Position numbers and translations under genes: made by a program
In this document: positions 8,869-17,564 of the stretch, in pieces
Numbering within the stretch: position 1 is the stretch's first letter
Layout of the letters: each line of letters opens with the position of its first letter
NCBI GenBank assembly: GCA_040255525.1
Contig: JBDZVD010000001.1
Location: forward strand, 62,001-126,000
From: Rugosimonospora sp040255525
GTDB taxonomy: Bacteria > Actinomycetota > Actinomycetes > Mycobacteriales > Micromonosporaceae
Length of the DNA: 64,000 nucleotides
Direction: 5' to 3'
The notes under the pieces: model-generated
What the model was told of the DNA's origin: nothing
The model's database searches: none
The model's input: only the letters and a program-made list of their open reading frames with translations

Positions 8869-9858
8869 ATGAGAAAGCGCTCTTTTGCGCATGGCGGTAT
8901 TTGGGCAACATCGCTTGTCGGAGTAATGGCGCTCGTTACCGCGTGCGGGGGCTCCGGCGCCGACTCCGGCTCCGGAACGGGTGGTTCGGCCGGTGGTCCG
9001 ATGTCGGTGAAGGTCGCCGTGGCGCAGTCGCCATCGATGACTCAGCTGCCCTTCTGGATCGCGGTCCACGAGGGTTTCGCCGCGAAGAACAACGTCACGC
9101 TCAACCTTGAGGGTGCCGGCTTCAATGTGGCCGTGCAGGGTACCGTTTCCGGTTCCTACCAGTTCAACAGCCAACCGTCGCCGAGTATCCAGGCCGCCCT
9201 CGCCGGTGCCTCGCTGATCGTCACGGCGGTCGGCGCCAACCACATCCTCGGCGCCATCTACGCCAAGCCCGGAATCACCTCCGCGTCGCAGCTGTCCGGC
9301 AAGGCGATCGTCGGCAACGGCAACACGCTGACCCAGCTCATCATCGGTCACTGGCTGACCGACCATGGCGTCTCGCCGAACTCGGTGACCCAGCCGAGCG
9401 GCGACTCCGTGCCGCAACTGCTGTCGGGTACCGCGACCGCCGCCCTGGTCTCCCAGCCCAGCGAGGTCGCCCTGGACGGCAAGGGCTTCACCAATCTCGG
9501 TGACCTGAGCAAGTACCAGCTCGCCTACTCCGGCGTGGCCACCACCAAGGCGTACGCCTCGGCGCACCCCGACGTGGTCAAGGCCGTCGACGGGGCGTAC
9601 TGCGACGCGGTGTCGTTCATGCTGGACCCGGCCAACATCGACAAGGTCACCACCGACGCGATCACCTACTTCCACCTCGGGGTGAGCGCCAGCAAGGACG
9701 ACCTCAAGACGAGTGTCCAGAGCGCGCTCAAGAACTTCAGCGCCTGCGCCCTCACCGACGACCAGATCAGCACGGACGTGGCGACCGTGGCCCAGGCCGC
9801 CAAGCTGAAGGTGCCATCGGACCCGAGCGCGTACATCGCCGACTCGGCGAAGGGCTGA
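8869..9858 (+). CDS. ABC transporter substrate-binding lipoprotein (SsuA/NMT1-like)
   Basis: 329 aa with a lipoprotein signal (hydrophobic stretch, then LVTAC, lipid-modified Cys26) and a Gly/Ser linker before the mature domain. The body has the NMT1/SsuA-type binding fold: AQSPSMTQLPFWIAVHEGF at the start and PQLLSGTATAALVSQPSE in the middle. Such proteins feed importers of sulfonates, nitrate, pyrimidine precursors or aromatic acids. Permease and ATPase genes follow at once, with a 3-nt gap to the permease. Given the downstream genes, an aromatic or amino-aromatic acid is the likely cargo (inference). Confidence 0.88.
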   Translation: MRKRSFAHGGIWATSLVGVMALVTACGGSGADSGSGTGGSAGGPMSVKVAVAQSPSMTQLPFWIAVHEGFAAKNNVTLNLEGAGFNVAVQGTVSGSYQFNSQPSPSIQAALAGASLIVTAVGANHILGAIYAKPGITSASQLSGKAIVGNGNTLTQLIIGHWLTDHGVSPNSVTQPSGDSVPQLLSGTATAALVSQPSEVALDGKGFTNLGDLSKYQLAYSGVATTKAYASAHPDVVKAVDGAYCDAVSFMLDPANIDKVTTDAITYFHLGVSASKDDLKTSVQSALKNFSACALTDDQISTDVATVAQAAKLKVPSDPSAYIADSAKG

Positions 9859-9861
9859 GCC

Positions 9862-10656
9862 GTGGCATCACGTGGCGGTCTGTTCACGCGCCGCCCCCGG
9901 CGGACGGAAGTCTTCATCTGGCAGGTGCTGCTCGCGGTCGTCATCCTGGGGCTCTGGGAGGTGCTGAGCCGGGCGGGCGCGCTGAACCCGGTGCTGTTCA
10001 GCCGGCCGTCGGCCATCATCAGCCAGGCCTGGCAGCTCTACATTTCCAAGGGCTCCATCTGGTCCGCGGTCGGGCAGAGCGCGGAAGAGGTCGCGCTCGG
10101 GCTGGCCTGTTCGATCGCGTTCGGGATCCCGGTCGGGCTGCTGCTCGGCCGGGTACCCCGGCTGGGCCTGACCACCCAGCCGTTCCTGGTGGCGATCCTG
10201 GCGACCCCGATCGTGGCGCTCATGCCGCTGTCCCTGGTGTGGTTCGGCGTCGGGCTGCTGGCCAAGGTCAGCCTGATCTTCGTCGGCTCGGTCGTGGTGA
10301 TCCTGATCAATGTGAGCAGCGGCAGCCGGGCGGTACCACGGAACTGGATCGAGCTGGCGGACGCGTACTCGGCACCGAAGTGGCGGGAGTTCGTCGAGGT
10401 CGTACTGCCGGCCAGCGTCCCGTCGATGATCGTGGGCATCCGGCTGGCGATCGCCAGTGCGTTGATCACGATGTTCGTGGCCGAGTATTTCGCCAGCAAC
10501 CTGGGGCTCGGGTACACGATCGTGAACTCGGCCGGCAGCTTCCAGATGTCGACCTACTTCGTATGCGTGCTGACGCTGACGCTGATCGGGGTGCTGGCCT
10601 CGGCGGCGCTCAAGCGACTCGAAAACGGCCCGCTCTCCAAGTTCTCGCGGGTGTAA
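9862..10656 (+). CDS. ABC transporter permease (SsuC-like)
   Basis: 264 aa, GTG start 3 nt after the lipoprotein stop codon. About six membrane segments are visible. The cytoplasmic EAA-type loop reads ELADAYSAPKWREFVEVVLP, near residues 165-185, and should contact the ATPase encoded next. This is the binding-protein-dependent importer permease type seen in taurine, nitrate and aromatic sulfonate systems. As only one permease gene is present, the functional unit should be a homodimer. Confidence 0.9.
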   Translation: MASRGGLFTRRPRRTEVFIWQVLLAVVILGLWEVLSRAGALNPVLFSRPSAIISQAWQLYISKGSIWSAVGQSAEEVALGLACSIAFGIPVGLLLGRVPRLGLTTQPFLVAILATPIVALMPLSLVWFGVGLLAKVSLIFVGSVVVILINVSSGSRAVPRNWIELADAYSAPKWREFVEVVLPASVPSMIVGIRLAIASALITMFVAEYFASNLGLGYTIVNSAGSFQMSTYFVCVLTLTLIGVLASAALKRLENGPLSKFSRV

Positions 10657-10666
10657 GGACATTCCT

Positions 10667-11524
10667 ATGAACACGGTTTCGTCGACGAGCACGACGAACG
10701 CGAAATCCGACCGCTCCGCCTCGGCGGGGCGGCCGGACGCCATCCTGGAGGCCCAAGAGGTCTCGCTGGCCTATCCCAAGGCGGGACGCCGGTCCCCGGG
10801 CGACCTTCAGGTCCTGGACAACGTCTCGTTCACCGTCCGGCGCGGTGAGTTCGTCTGCATCGTGGGGCGCAGCGGCTGCGGTAAGACGTCGCTGCTGCGA
10901 ATCATGGGCGGGCTCCAGGAGGCGACCGGAGGGCAGATCCTGGTCGAGTCCGAGCCGGTGCACCGGCCGCGCCGCGACGTGGCCTTCGTCTTCCAGGAGC
11001 ACAACCTGCTGCCCTGGAAGACGGTGCGCCACAACATCGAGTGGGGCGCCAAGCAGCTCGGCATCCCGCGCGAGACCCGGGAGCGCAACGCGAAGCGGCT
11101 GCTTGAGGTGATGGGTCTGGAGCGGTTCGCGGACTCGCTGCCGTCCGAGCTGTCCGGCGGCATGCGGCAGCGGGTCGGCATCGCCCGGGCCCTGTGTACC
11201 GGCGCCAACGTGCTGCTCATGGACGAGCCGCTCGGCGCGCTGGACGCGGTCACCCGCGAGCAGCTGCAGATCGAGCTGCTGCGCGTCCTGGAGGACGAGG
11301 GCGTGACCGTGATAATGGTGACGCACAGCATCGAGGAGGCCATCACCCTCGGCGACCGGATCGTGCTGATGTCCAACCGCCCCGGTCGGGTCAGCGACGT
11401 GGTCGACGTGGACTTTCCGCACCCGCGGGCCGCGCGGCTCTCCGAGTACCGGCACCAGCCGCTGTGGCTGGACGCCCGGGAGCGGCTCTGGAGGCACCTC
11501 GGCGGCGGCAGCGACGCCGAATGA
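10667..11524 (+). CDS. ABC transporter ATPase (SsuB-like)
   Basis: 285 aa. Walker A GRSGCGKTS lies at about residues 66-74, the ABC signature LSGGMRQRVGIARAL near 162, Walker B VLLMDEPLGALDA near 182, and the switch His in VTHSIEEA. It powers the importer formed with the two preceding gene products. Its stop codon overlaps the ATG of the next gene (ATGA at 11521), which ties the Pht5-like protein to the transporter operon. Confidence 0.92.
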   Translation: MNTVSSTSTTNAKSDRSASAGRPDAILEAQEVSLAYPKAGRRSPGDLQVLDNVSFTVRRGEFVCIVGRSGCGKTSLLRIMGGLQEATGGQILVESEPVHRPRRDVAFVFQEHNLLPWKTVRHNIEWGAKQLGIPRETRERNAKRLLEVMGLERFADSLPSELSGGMRQRVGIARALCTGANVLLMDEPLGALDAVTREQLQIELLRVLEDEGVTVIMVTHSIEEAITLGDRIVLMSNRPGRVSDVVDVDFPHPRAARLSEYRHQPLWLDARERLWRHLGGGSDAE

Positions 11525-12522
11525 GCGCCGCGTCGCCCGTCGAGCTCAGCATGGCGCTGACCGGCAGCCCGGTCACCGATCCGCTGCTGTCCGGCCGGAT
11601 CGAGGTGCAGGGGGTCCGGTACACCCCGATCGACCTGCACCCGTCGGAGATGTTCTGGCGGCAGTTCGCCTTCGGTCACTTCGACGTCTCCGAGCTGTCG
11701 GTCTCGTCCCTGCTGATCGCGATCGACCGGGGCGACCGGACCTGGACCGCGCTTCCCGTGTTCCCGGCCCGGCGCTTCTTCCACAACCAGATCCTGGTGC
11801 GCTCCGGCAGCGGGATCGAGTCACCGGCCGACCTGGTCGGCAAGCGGGTCGGGGTACCGGAGTACCAGCAGACCGGCGCCGTCTGGGTACGGGGCGCGCT
11901 CCAGCACGAGTTCGGGGTGCGCCCCGGCGAGTTGCGCTGGTACATGGAGCGGCCGCTGGAGCGCAGCCACGGGGGCACCATGGGCTTCACGCCGCCGCCC
12001 GGCGTCCGGCTGGAGCACATCCCCGAGCACACCGACATCGGCCGGATGCTGCACGACGGCGCGCTCGACGCCACGGTGATGTACCTGCGCGAACGCAACC
12101 TGATCGACCGCAGTACCGCGGATCTGTCGGCGGACGCCGGGATCCGGCCGCTGTTCGCCGACCCGGCCGCGGAGGGTTTCCGGTACCACCGCAAGACGGG
12201 GCTGCTGCCGGTGAACCACTGTGTGGTGGTGCGCACCCGCCTGCTGGATCGGTACCCGTGGCTCGCGCTGAACCTCTACGACGCCTTCCTGGAGGCGAAG
12301 CATGTGGCCCGGCGTGACCTGGGCCGGATGCTGGGCCCGTACGCGACGCTGGAGTCGACCGCAGGTCTGCTGGCCGCGGCGCACACCGATCCGCTGCCGT
12401 ACGGGGTCAGGGGCCAGCGCGAGGTGCTGCGAACCCTCACCGAGTACTCGCATGAGCAGGGCCTCACCTCGCGCGTGGTACCGCTCGAGGAGGTCTTCGC
12501 GCCGGACACGCTCAACCTGTAG
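11521..12522 (+). CDS. Pht5-like protein (4,5-dihydroxyphthalate decarboxylase family / PBP-like fold), copy 1
   Basis: 333 aa; ATG overlaps the ATPase stop codon. It carries the family markers EMFWRQFAFGHFDVSELS near residue 45 and GKRVGVPEYQQTGAVWVRG near 110. The family resembles type-2 periplasmic binding proteins but, as here, lacks a signal peptide, and some members are annotated as 4,5-dihydroxyphthalate decarboxylase. A paralogue in the same island is at 21343-22329 (shared FWRQ, FDVxELS and FPxxxFxH motifs). Its place in the importer operon could mean either a decarboxylase acting on the imported compound or a cytosolic ligand-binding protein. The sequence alone does not decide. Confidence 0.75.
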   Translation: MSAASPVELSMALTGSPVTDPLLSGRIEVQGVRYTPIDLHPSEMFWRQFAFGHFDVSELSVSSLLIAIDRGDRTWTALPVFPARRFFHNQILVRSGSGIESPADLVGKRVGVPEYQQTGAVWVRGALQHEFGVRPGELRWYMERPLERSHGGTMGFTPPPGVRLEHIPEHTDIGRMLHDGALDATVMYLRERNLIDRSTADLSADAGIRPLFADPAAEGFRYHRKTGLLPVNHCVVVRTRLLDRYPWLALNLYDAFLEAKHVARRDLGRMLGPYATLESTAGLLAAAHTDPLPYGVRGQREVLRTLTEYSHEQGLTSRVVPLEEVFAPDTLNL

Positions 12523-12531
12523 CCCAGCCCA

Positions 12532-12570
12532 GGGTCGGGCGCGACGTCAGCTGGCGCCCGCGCCCGACCC
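12532..12570. terminator. Bidirectional terminator between convergent genes
   Basis: Perfect 12-bp arms (GGGTCGGGCGCG at 12532-12543, CGCGCCCGACCC at 12559-12570) with a 15-nt loop, exactly between the convergent Pht5-like gene (ends 12522) and UbiD gene (ends 12583). A second GC hairpin follows at about 12571-12583. Rho-independent in shape though without a T-run, as is common in actinomycetes. Confidence 0.7.
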
Positions 12571-12582
12571 CGGGCGCGGGCG

Positions 12583-14103
12583 CTACGCGCCGAAGACGTC
12601 GATGTGCGGCGGCACCCCCGGCAGCCCGAGCTCCTGCCAGCGCGCGGTGACCCGGTCGTACGTGGCGCGGCGCAGCCGGGTGCGGTGCGAGAACTGGCCC
12701 CGGTAGCGAAACTCCTCGCACGCGTTGATCAGCGCGCGGGAGCCGAGCTTGCGGATCTCTGGCGGGTTGATCGCGGGGTCGAGGCCCGTGTTCCAGGTAT
12801 CCGTCAGCACCGACACGCCCCGCGCGGGCGAGCAGCGGGTGCTCATCGCCCAGACCACCTGGTGGAGGTCGGTCGGGTCGACGTCGTGGTCGACCGCGAT
12901 CACCCACTTGGTGAAGTACGCGCCGGACGGCACGTGCGCGGCCAGGTTCAGCGCCTGCTCCGAGTGCCCGGGGTAGCCCTGTTCGATGGAGATCACCGTC
13001 ATGCCCAGCCCGCCGGCGGCGGACGGGTTGCTGTAGACGCCCCGGATGCCGGGCAGCCCGACGGCTTCCAGCTCGGCCCAGATCCGGGCGGCCCGCAGGG
13101 TCGAGTAGAACTCCTGCTGCTCGTTGGAGGGCGAGTCGGCCATCAGCGCGTTGGTCACGATCGGGTCGGTGCGGTGGTGCATGGCCAGTACCCGCACCAC
13201 CGGCCCGGGCTCGCGCGGTCCCCCGTAGTACCCGGTGAACTCGCCGAACGGCCCCTCGTCCAGCAGCGTTCCCGGCAGGATCTCGCCCTCGATCGCGATC
13301 TCCGCGCTGGCCGGGATCGGCAACCCGGTGATCGGCCCCCGTACCAGCGGCAGCGCCTCGCCGGTCAGCGCGCCCACGACGTCGTACTCGCACGTGTCGC
13401 CGGGGAAGTTCTGCGAACCGACCATCATCAGGGACGGGTGCACGCCCCACACCGCCACGACCGGTACCGGCCTGCCCTGCCGGGCGGCCGCCTCCAGGTG
13501 CCGGCGGGCGTCCTTGCCGGGCGAGATGTGCAGCCCGACCCGGTCGCCGCCGTGCACCATCATCCGGTAGGTACCGACGTTGAGCGCCCCGGTGTCCGGA
13601 TCGGCGGTCACCACGATGTCGCCCGTACCGGCGTAGTTGCCGCCGTCGTCCGGCCAGTGTCGCGGGAACGGCCAGGCGTCGAGGTCGATGCCGGGCGGGG
13701 TGATGGTGTGCTCCAGCACCGGCGCGTCCGCCCGCTGCACGTACACCGGGTCCATGGTCCTGGACAGCCCGGCCTTGACGTGCTTGATCAGCTCGACGAA
13801 GCTGCCCTCGGCCGGCTGCCCCAGGCTCAGCCGCAGCCGCGCCCGGCTGGAGCCGATCATGTTCCAGAGGTGCCGGACCTCGGGGTGCCCGGCCCGCCGC
13901 GGGTCGTGGAACAGCAGCGCCGGCGCGCCCGCCTCGCGACCGACCAGGTACGTGATCGCCGACATCTCCTCGTCGATGTCGACGCTCCCGTCGACCCGGC
14001 GCAACTCCCCGTGCCTGTCCATCCGTTCGATCCAGCGCCGCAGGTCGTAGCCATCCGGCGGCTCGCCGGGTACGTCTGACGGGGCGGCGGACTGTGGCAC
14101 CAC
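12583..14103 (-). CDS. UbiD-family prenylated-FMN-dependent decarboxylase
   Basis: 506 aa, GTG start at 14103 preceded by GGAG. UbiD enzymes remove CO2 from aromatic or alpha,beta-unsaturated acids using prenylated FMN made by UbiX. The catalytic pair Glu283 and Glu288 is visible in DEGPFGEFTGYYGG, with the partner Arg in the TYRMMVHGGDRVG segment. It is transcribed away from the LysR gene, and its promoter region carries the 15-bp motif also found in front of the aminomuconate operon, so co-regulation with that pathway is likely. Substrate unknown; a carboxylated hydroxy- or amino-aromatic acid is inferred. Confidence 0.9.
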   Translation of the reverse strand: MVPQSAAPSDVPGEPPDGYDLRRWIERMDRHGELRRVDGSVDIDEEMSAITYLVGREAGAPALLFHDPRRAGHPEVRHLWNMIGSSRARLRLSLGQPAEGSFVELIKHVKAGLSRTMDPVYVQRADAPVLEHTITPPGIDLDAWPFPRHWPDDGGNYAGTGDIVVTADPDTGALNVGTYRMMVHGGDRVGLHISPGKDARRHLEAAARQGRPVPVVAVWGVHPSLMMVGSQNFPGDTCEYDVVGALTGEALPLVRGPITGLPIPASAEIAIEGEILPGTLLDEGPFGEFTGYYGGPREPGPVVRVLAMHHRTDPIVTNALMADSPSNEQQEFYSTLRAARIWAELEAVGLPGIRGVYSNPSAAGGLGMTVISIEQGYPGHSEQALNLAAHVPSGAYFTKWVIAVDHDVDPTDLHQVVWAMSTRCSPARGVSVLTDTWNTGLDPAINPPEIRKLGSRALINACEEFRYRGQFSHRTRLRRATYDRVTARWQELGLPGVPPHIDVFGA

Positions 14104-14157
14104 GGGCTACTCCGAACGCTAGAGGGTCGGTAGAAATACAACCGCTCCGGTGCCGGG

Positions 14158-14172
14158 TGTCCAATGCCAATC
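14158..14172 (-). promoter_or_regulatory. Candidate LysR operator, copy facing UbiD
   Basis: On the minus strand this reads GATTGGCATTGGACA, 55 nt before the UbiD start. The identical 15-mer, in the same orientation relative to its gene, occurs at 15234-15248, 62 nt before the aldehyde dehydrogenase start. The two copies flank the LysR gene. TTGGAC inside it, about 17-18 nt from a TGTATT downstream, could also be a -35/-10 pair. Confidence 0.55.
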
Positions 14173-14182
14173 TGGTCGCGGC

Positions 14183-14201
14183 GTATGCGTGGCAAGCATA
14201 C
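14183..14201. promoter_or_regulatory. Inverted repeat with T-N11-A-like spacing
   Basis: GTATGC-N7-GCATAC, perfect 6-bp arms, lies between the LysR stop codon (14216) and the duplicated 15-mer at 14158. The spacing is typical of LysR-type recognition sites. It would sit near -60 to -70 relative to UbiD transcription. Confidence 0.5.
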
Positions 14202-14215
14202 CCACAGCCTTGGGC

Positions 14216-15205
14216 TCAGACGCTGCTGATGTCCGGCCGCTTGAGGATGTCCGCGGCGACCGCCTGCAGGCTGGTCAGCATCGCGTTGAGGGTCGGGCTC
14301 GGCTCCCGGCCGGCGGCGACGGTCACGCCGACCGCGCGCCGCAGCGGCTCCAGCTTGGTGGGCAGCACGGCCAGTCTCGGGTCGGTGTGCGCGATCAGGA
14401 TCGGCAGCGCGGCGATCACGTCCGTGTCGATCAGGAGACTGGTCAGAGTGAGGATCGAGGTGCACTCGATCCGGTTCTCCGGCAGCGACAGCCCGGCGTT
14501 GAGAAACAGTTGCTCGAGTTCGAGTCGCAGGCCGGTCTGCTCGACCGGCAGGATCCAGGGGTAGTCGACCAGGTCGGCCAGGGTGACGGTGCCCATCGAC
14601 TGTGCGGGATGGCTCGGCCTGGTGACCAGGCCGATCGGCTCCCGGTAGAGGGTCTGTTGGCGGACCCCGGCCTCCGTCGGGGACGCGGTCAGCCGGCCGA
14701 CCATCAGGTCGAGTTCGCCGGCCAGCAGCGCGGCCAGCAGCACGTCCGGGGTGGTCTCGCGGACGATCACGGTGACCCGGGGGCTGGACGCCTTGAGAAG
14801 CCCGATGGCCTTGGGCAGCAGGATGTTGGAGCCCGCCAGGTGGGTACCGACCCGGACGGTACCGGCGTGCGCGTGGGCGAGATCGTCCAGATCCTGCCCG
14901 GCCTGCCGGATCTGTCCGAGGATGCCGCGCGCGTGGCTGATGAAGACGCTGCCGAAGATGGTCGGCGTCACCCCGTACGGTCCACGGTCGAACAGGCGCA
15001 CCTGCAGGGCGGTTTCGAGGTCATGCAGTCCGCGGGTGACCACCGGCTGGGTGATGTGCAGATGTTCGGCCGCCCGGACCAGCGTGCCGTGGTCGGCTAT
15101 CGCGGTCAGCAGCACCAGATGCCGGAGTTTGAGGCGCCCGTCGAGCAGCCGGTCACGCCGAAGTCGTGCGAGGTCGACCGCCGAGCCGCTCACGTCGGGA
15201 GTCAT
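14216..15205 (-). CDS. LysR-family transcriptional regulator
   Basis: 329 aa. An N-terminal helix-turn-helix (LKLRHLVLLTAIADHGTLVR then HITQPVVTRGLHDLE) is followed by the usual two-lobed effector domain (RVGTHLAGSNILLPKAIGLL onward). It resembles the CbpR/GbpR branch controlling aromatic and sugar-acid genes. It lies between the leftward UbiD gene and the rightward aminomuconate operon, and an identical 15-bp motif stands in front of each, so it is the natural candidate activator of both. The effector is unknown. Confidence 0.9.
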   Translation of the reverse strand: MTPDVSGSAVDLARLRRDRLLDGRLKLRHLVLLTAIADHGTLVRAAEHLHITQPVVTRGLHDLETALQVRLFDRGPYGVTPTIFGSVFISHARGILGQIRQAGQDLDDLAHAHAGTVRVGTHLAGSNILLPKAIGLLKASSPRVTVIVRETTPDVLLAALLAGELDLMVGRLTASPTEAGVRQQTLYREPIGLVTRPSHPAQSMGTVTLADLVDYPWILPVEQTGLRLELEQLFLNAGLSLPENRIECTSILTLTSLLIDTDVIAALPILIAHTDPRLAVLPTKLEPLRRAVGVTVAAGREPSPTLNAMLTSLQAVAADILKRPDISSV

Positions 15206-15233
15206 ATGCTCAAAAAGCTATGAGGTACCGGCG

Positions 15234-15248
15234 GATTGGCATTGGACA
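15234..15248 (+). promoter_or_regulatory. Candidate LysR operator, copy facing the aminomuconate operon
   Basis: GATTGGCATTGGACA, the same 15-mer as at 14158-14172 and oriented toward the gene it precedes (start 15310). It lies in the 104-bp divergent region between LysR and aldehyde dehydrogenase, next to an imperfect inverted repeat around the LysR start (CATATGCT-caaaa-AGCTATG). Confidence 0.55.
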
Positions 15249-15309
15249 ACCATAACTCGGGGCCAGGACAGTGACAACTGATCAATGCCGCTCGCTGGTG
15301 AGGACCGAA

Positions 15310-16773
15310 ATGCGTAGTATCCACAATTTCGTCGATGGCCGGTACATCGACACGGGCGGCGACGTCGAGCCTTTCGACGACATCGACCCCGTGGACGGAA
15401 AGGTCATCGCCCGGGTGGACGAGGCCGGCCGCGGCCTCGTCGACCGGGCCGTCAACGCTGCCCGGCGCGCGCTCGATGGCGCCTGGGGCGCGAGCACGGT
15501 GCCCGAGCGGGCCGCCCTGCTGCGCCGGATCGCCGACCGGATCGAGGCCCGTTTCGACGAGTTCGTCGCGGCCGAAGTGGCCGACACCGGTAAGCCGCTG
15601 ACGCAGGCGCGCGAGTTGGACGTGTCCCGTGCGGTCGCGAACTTCCGCTCGTTCGCCGACACGATCGCGTCCGCTGGGCTGCGGTCGTTCCTCACCGAAC
15701 TGCCCGGTGGGCGGCGGGCGCTGAACTACGCGGTGCGCAAGCCGCTCGGCGTGGTCGCGGTCATCGTCCCCTGGAACCTGCCGCTGCTGCTGCTGACCTG
15801 GAAGGTCGCGCCGGCGCTGGCGTGCGGCAACACGGTGGTCGTGAAGCCCAGCGAGTCGACCCCGGCCTCGGCCTCCCTGCTCGCCGAGGTGATCGCCGAG
15901 GCGGGCGTACCGGCCGGCGTCTACAACGTGGTACACGGGTTCGGCCCGAACTCGGCGGGCGAGTTCCTCACCGGGCATCCCGGCATCGACGGGGTCACGT
16001 TCACCGGTTCGTCCGCGACCGGGGCCGGCATCATGGCGGCCGTGGCGCCGCGGGTACGGCCGGTCTCGTTCGAGCTGGGCGGCAAGAACGCGGCGCTGGT
16101 GTTCGCCGACGCGAACCTCGAGGACACCCTGGACGGGCTCGCCCGTTCGGTGTTCTCCAACACCGGCCAGGTCTGCCTGTGCACCGAGCGGGTCTACATC
16201 CAGCGCGAGGTCTTCGACGCGGTCGCCGAAGGGCTGGCCCAGCGGGCAGCAGACCTGCGGCTCGGGCGTCCCGGCGACGAGGGGACCACCACCGGCCCGC
16301 TGATCTCGCAGGAGCACCGGAACAAGGTGCTGTCGTACTACCGGCTGGCCGAGGCCGAGGGCGCGAAAACGATCGTCGGCGGCGGGATACCCGCGCTGGG
16401 CGGTGAGCTGGACGGCGGGTCCTGGATCGAGCCGACGCTCTGGACCGGACTGACCAACGAGAACCGGGTGATGCGCGAGGAGATCTTCGGCCCGGTGGCG
16501 GCCCTGGTGCCGTTCCGCACCGAGGAGGAGGCGATCCGGCTCGCCAACGACACCGACTACGGCCTGGCGGCGGCGGTCTGGACCACGGACCTGTCCCGCG
16601 GGCACCGGGTCGCCGCCCGGATGCGGGTCGGCATGGCCTGGGTCAACACCTGGTTCCTGCGCGACCTGCGCTCCCCCTTCGGCGGCGTGGGCCTGTCCGG
16701 CATCGGGCGCGAGGGCGGCGAGTCGTCGCTGGACTTCTATACCGAACCGACGAACGTGTGCGTGCGGATATGA
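15310..16773 (+). CDS. 2-aminomuconate 6-semialdehyde dehydrogenase (ALDH family)
   Basis: 487 aa. NAD-dependent oxidation of 2-aminomuconate semialdehyde to 2-aminomuconate is the likely step. Catalytic Cys289 (NTGQVCLCTERVY) and general-base Glu255 (FELGGKNAALV) are present; the C-terminal WFLRDLRSPFGGVGLSGIG stretch is typical of the hydroxy/aminomuconate semialdehyde branch. ATG at 15310 follows GAGGA and is preferred to the upstream GTG at 15271, which has no ribosome site and lies closer to the operator. First gene of a nine-gene operon; it overlaps the next gene by 4 nt. Confidence 0.88.
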   Translation: MRSIHNFVDGRYIDTGGDVEPFDDIDPVDGKVIARVDEAGRGLVDRAVNAARRALDGAWGASTVPERAALLRRIADRIEARFDEFVAAEVADTGKPLTQARELDVSRAVANFRSFADTIASAGLRSFLTELPGGRRALNYAVRKPLGVVAVIVPWNLPLLLLTWKVAPALACGNTVVVKPSESTPASASLLAEVIAEAGVPAGVYNVVHGFGPNSAGEFLTGHPGIDGVTFTGSSATGAGIMAAVAPRVRPVSFELGGKNAALVFADANLEDTLDGLARSVFSNTGQVCLCTERVYIQREVFDAVAEGLAQRAADLRLGRPGDEGTTTGPLISQEHRNKVLSYYRLAEAEGAKTIVGGGIPALGGELDGGSWIEPTLWTGLTNENRVMREEIFGPVAALVPFRTEEEAIRLANDTDYGLAAAVWTTDLSRGHRVAARMRVGMAWVNTWFLRDLRSPFGGVGLSGIGREGGESSLDFYTEPTNVCVRI

Positions 16774-17564
16774 GCGCCGGGATCGAACTGGCCGCCGGCC
16801 GGCTGGCCGCCGCCATCGAGGGGGGCCCGGCCTGCGCCCCGGTACGGGACCTGCTCGGTACCACCGACATCGACGCCGCGTACCAGGTGCAGTCGCTGCT
16901 CGGGCGGCGGCGCGTCGACGCGGGCGCGACCGTGATCGGGCGGAAGATCGGGCTGACCTCTCCGGCCGTGCAGCGGCAGCTCGGGGTCGCCCGGCCGGAC
17001 TTCGGTGTGCTGTACGACGATATGTCCTACGCCGACGGCCAGCCGGTACCGCTCGGGGGCTTCCACGCGCCGCGGGTGGAGGCCGAGGTGGCCTTCGTGC
17101 TCTCCCGCGACCTGGACAGCCCGGTCGCCTCGATCGTTGACGTCATGCGGGCGACCGAGTTCGTGCTCGCCGCGATCGAGATCGTGGACTCGCGGATCGC
17201 CGGCTGGGACATCACGATCACCGACACGGTCGCGGACAACGCCTCCAGCGGCGCGTTCGTGCTCGGTACCGTGCCGCACCTGCTGACCGGTCTGGACCTG
17301 GCGATGGTGGGCATGGTGCTGGAGCACCGGGGCGAGCCGGTATCGGTCGGTGCGGGCGCCGCCTGCCTGGGTTCACCGGTCACCGCGGTCGCCTGGCTCG
17401 CCCGCGAGCTCGCCGGCCGCGGGGCGCCGCTGCGAGCCGGAGAGGTGGTGCTGTCCGGCGCGCTGGGGCCGATGGTGCCGGTGACTGAGCCGGGCAGCTA
17501 CCGGGCCGAACTGGACGGTCTGGGCAGCGTACGGGCGCACTTCGTGAAGGAAGCCGATCAATGA
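16770..17564 (+). CDS. 2-oxopent-4-enoate hydratase
   Basis: 264 aa, ATGA overlap with the preceding stop codon. Member of the 2-keto-4-pentenoate hydratase/oxalocrotonate decarboxylase family: GRKIGLTSPAVQRQLGV, then PRVEAEVAFVL with acidic metal ligands, and AAIEIVDSRIAGWDI. It should add water to 2-oxopent-4-enoate to give 4-hydroxy-2-oxovalerate. The adjacent paralogue (17561) has the KLGFTSRAKMAQMGV form typical of the decarboxylase, so the two roles are assigned by comparison with each other; a swap is possible but less likely. Confidence 0.82.
   Translation: MSAGIELAAGRLAAAIEGGPACAPVRDLLGTTDIDAAYQVQSLLGRRRVDAGATVIGRKIGLTSPAVQRQLGVARPDFGVLYDDMSYADGQPVPLGGFHAPRVEAEVAFVLSRDLDSPVASIVDVMRATEFVLAAIEIVDSRIAGWDITITDTVADNASSGAFVLGTVPHLLTGLDLAMVGMVLEHRGEPVSVGAGAACLGSPVTAVAWLARELAGRGAPLRAGEVVLSGALGPMVPVTEPGSYRAELDGLGSVRAHFVKEADQ

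Noticed and set aside
12604..14079. 491-codon plus-strand frame over UbiD
   Set aside because: The UbiD frame on the minus strand has catalytic residues and a start with ribosome site; this frame has neither.
15271..15309. Upstream GTG start for the aldehyde dehydrogenase
   Set aside because: No ribosome site; ATG at 15310 has GAGGA at proper distance and gives the family N-terminus.
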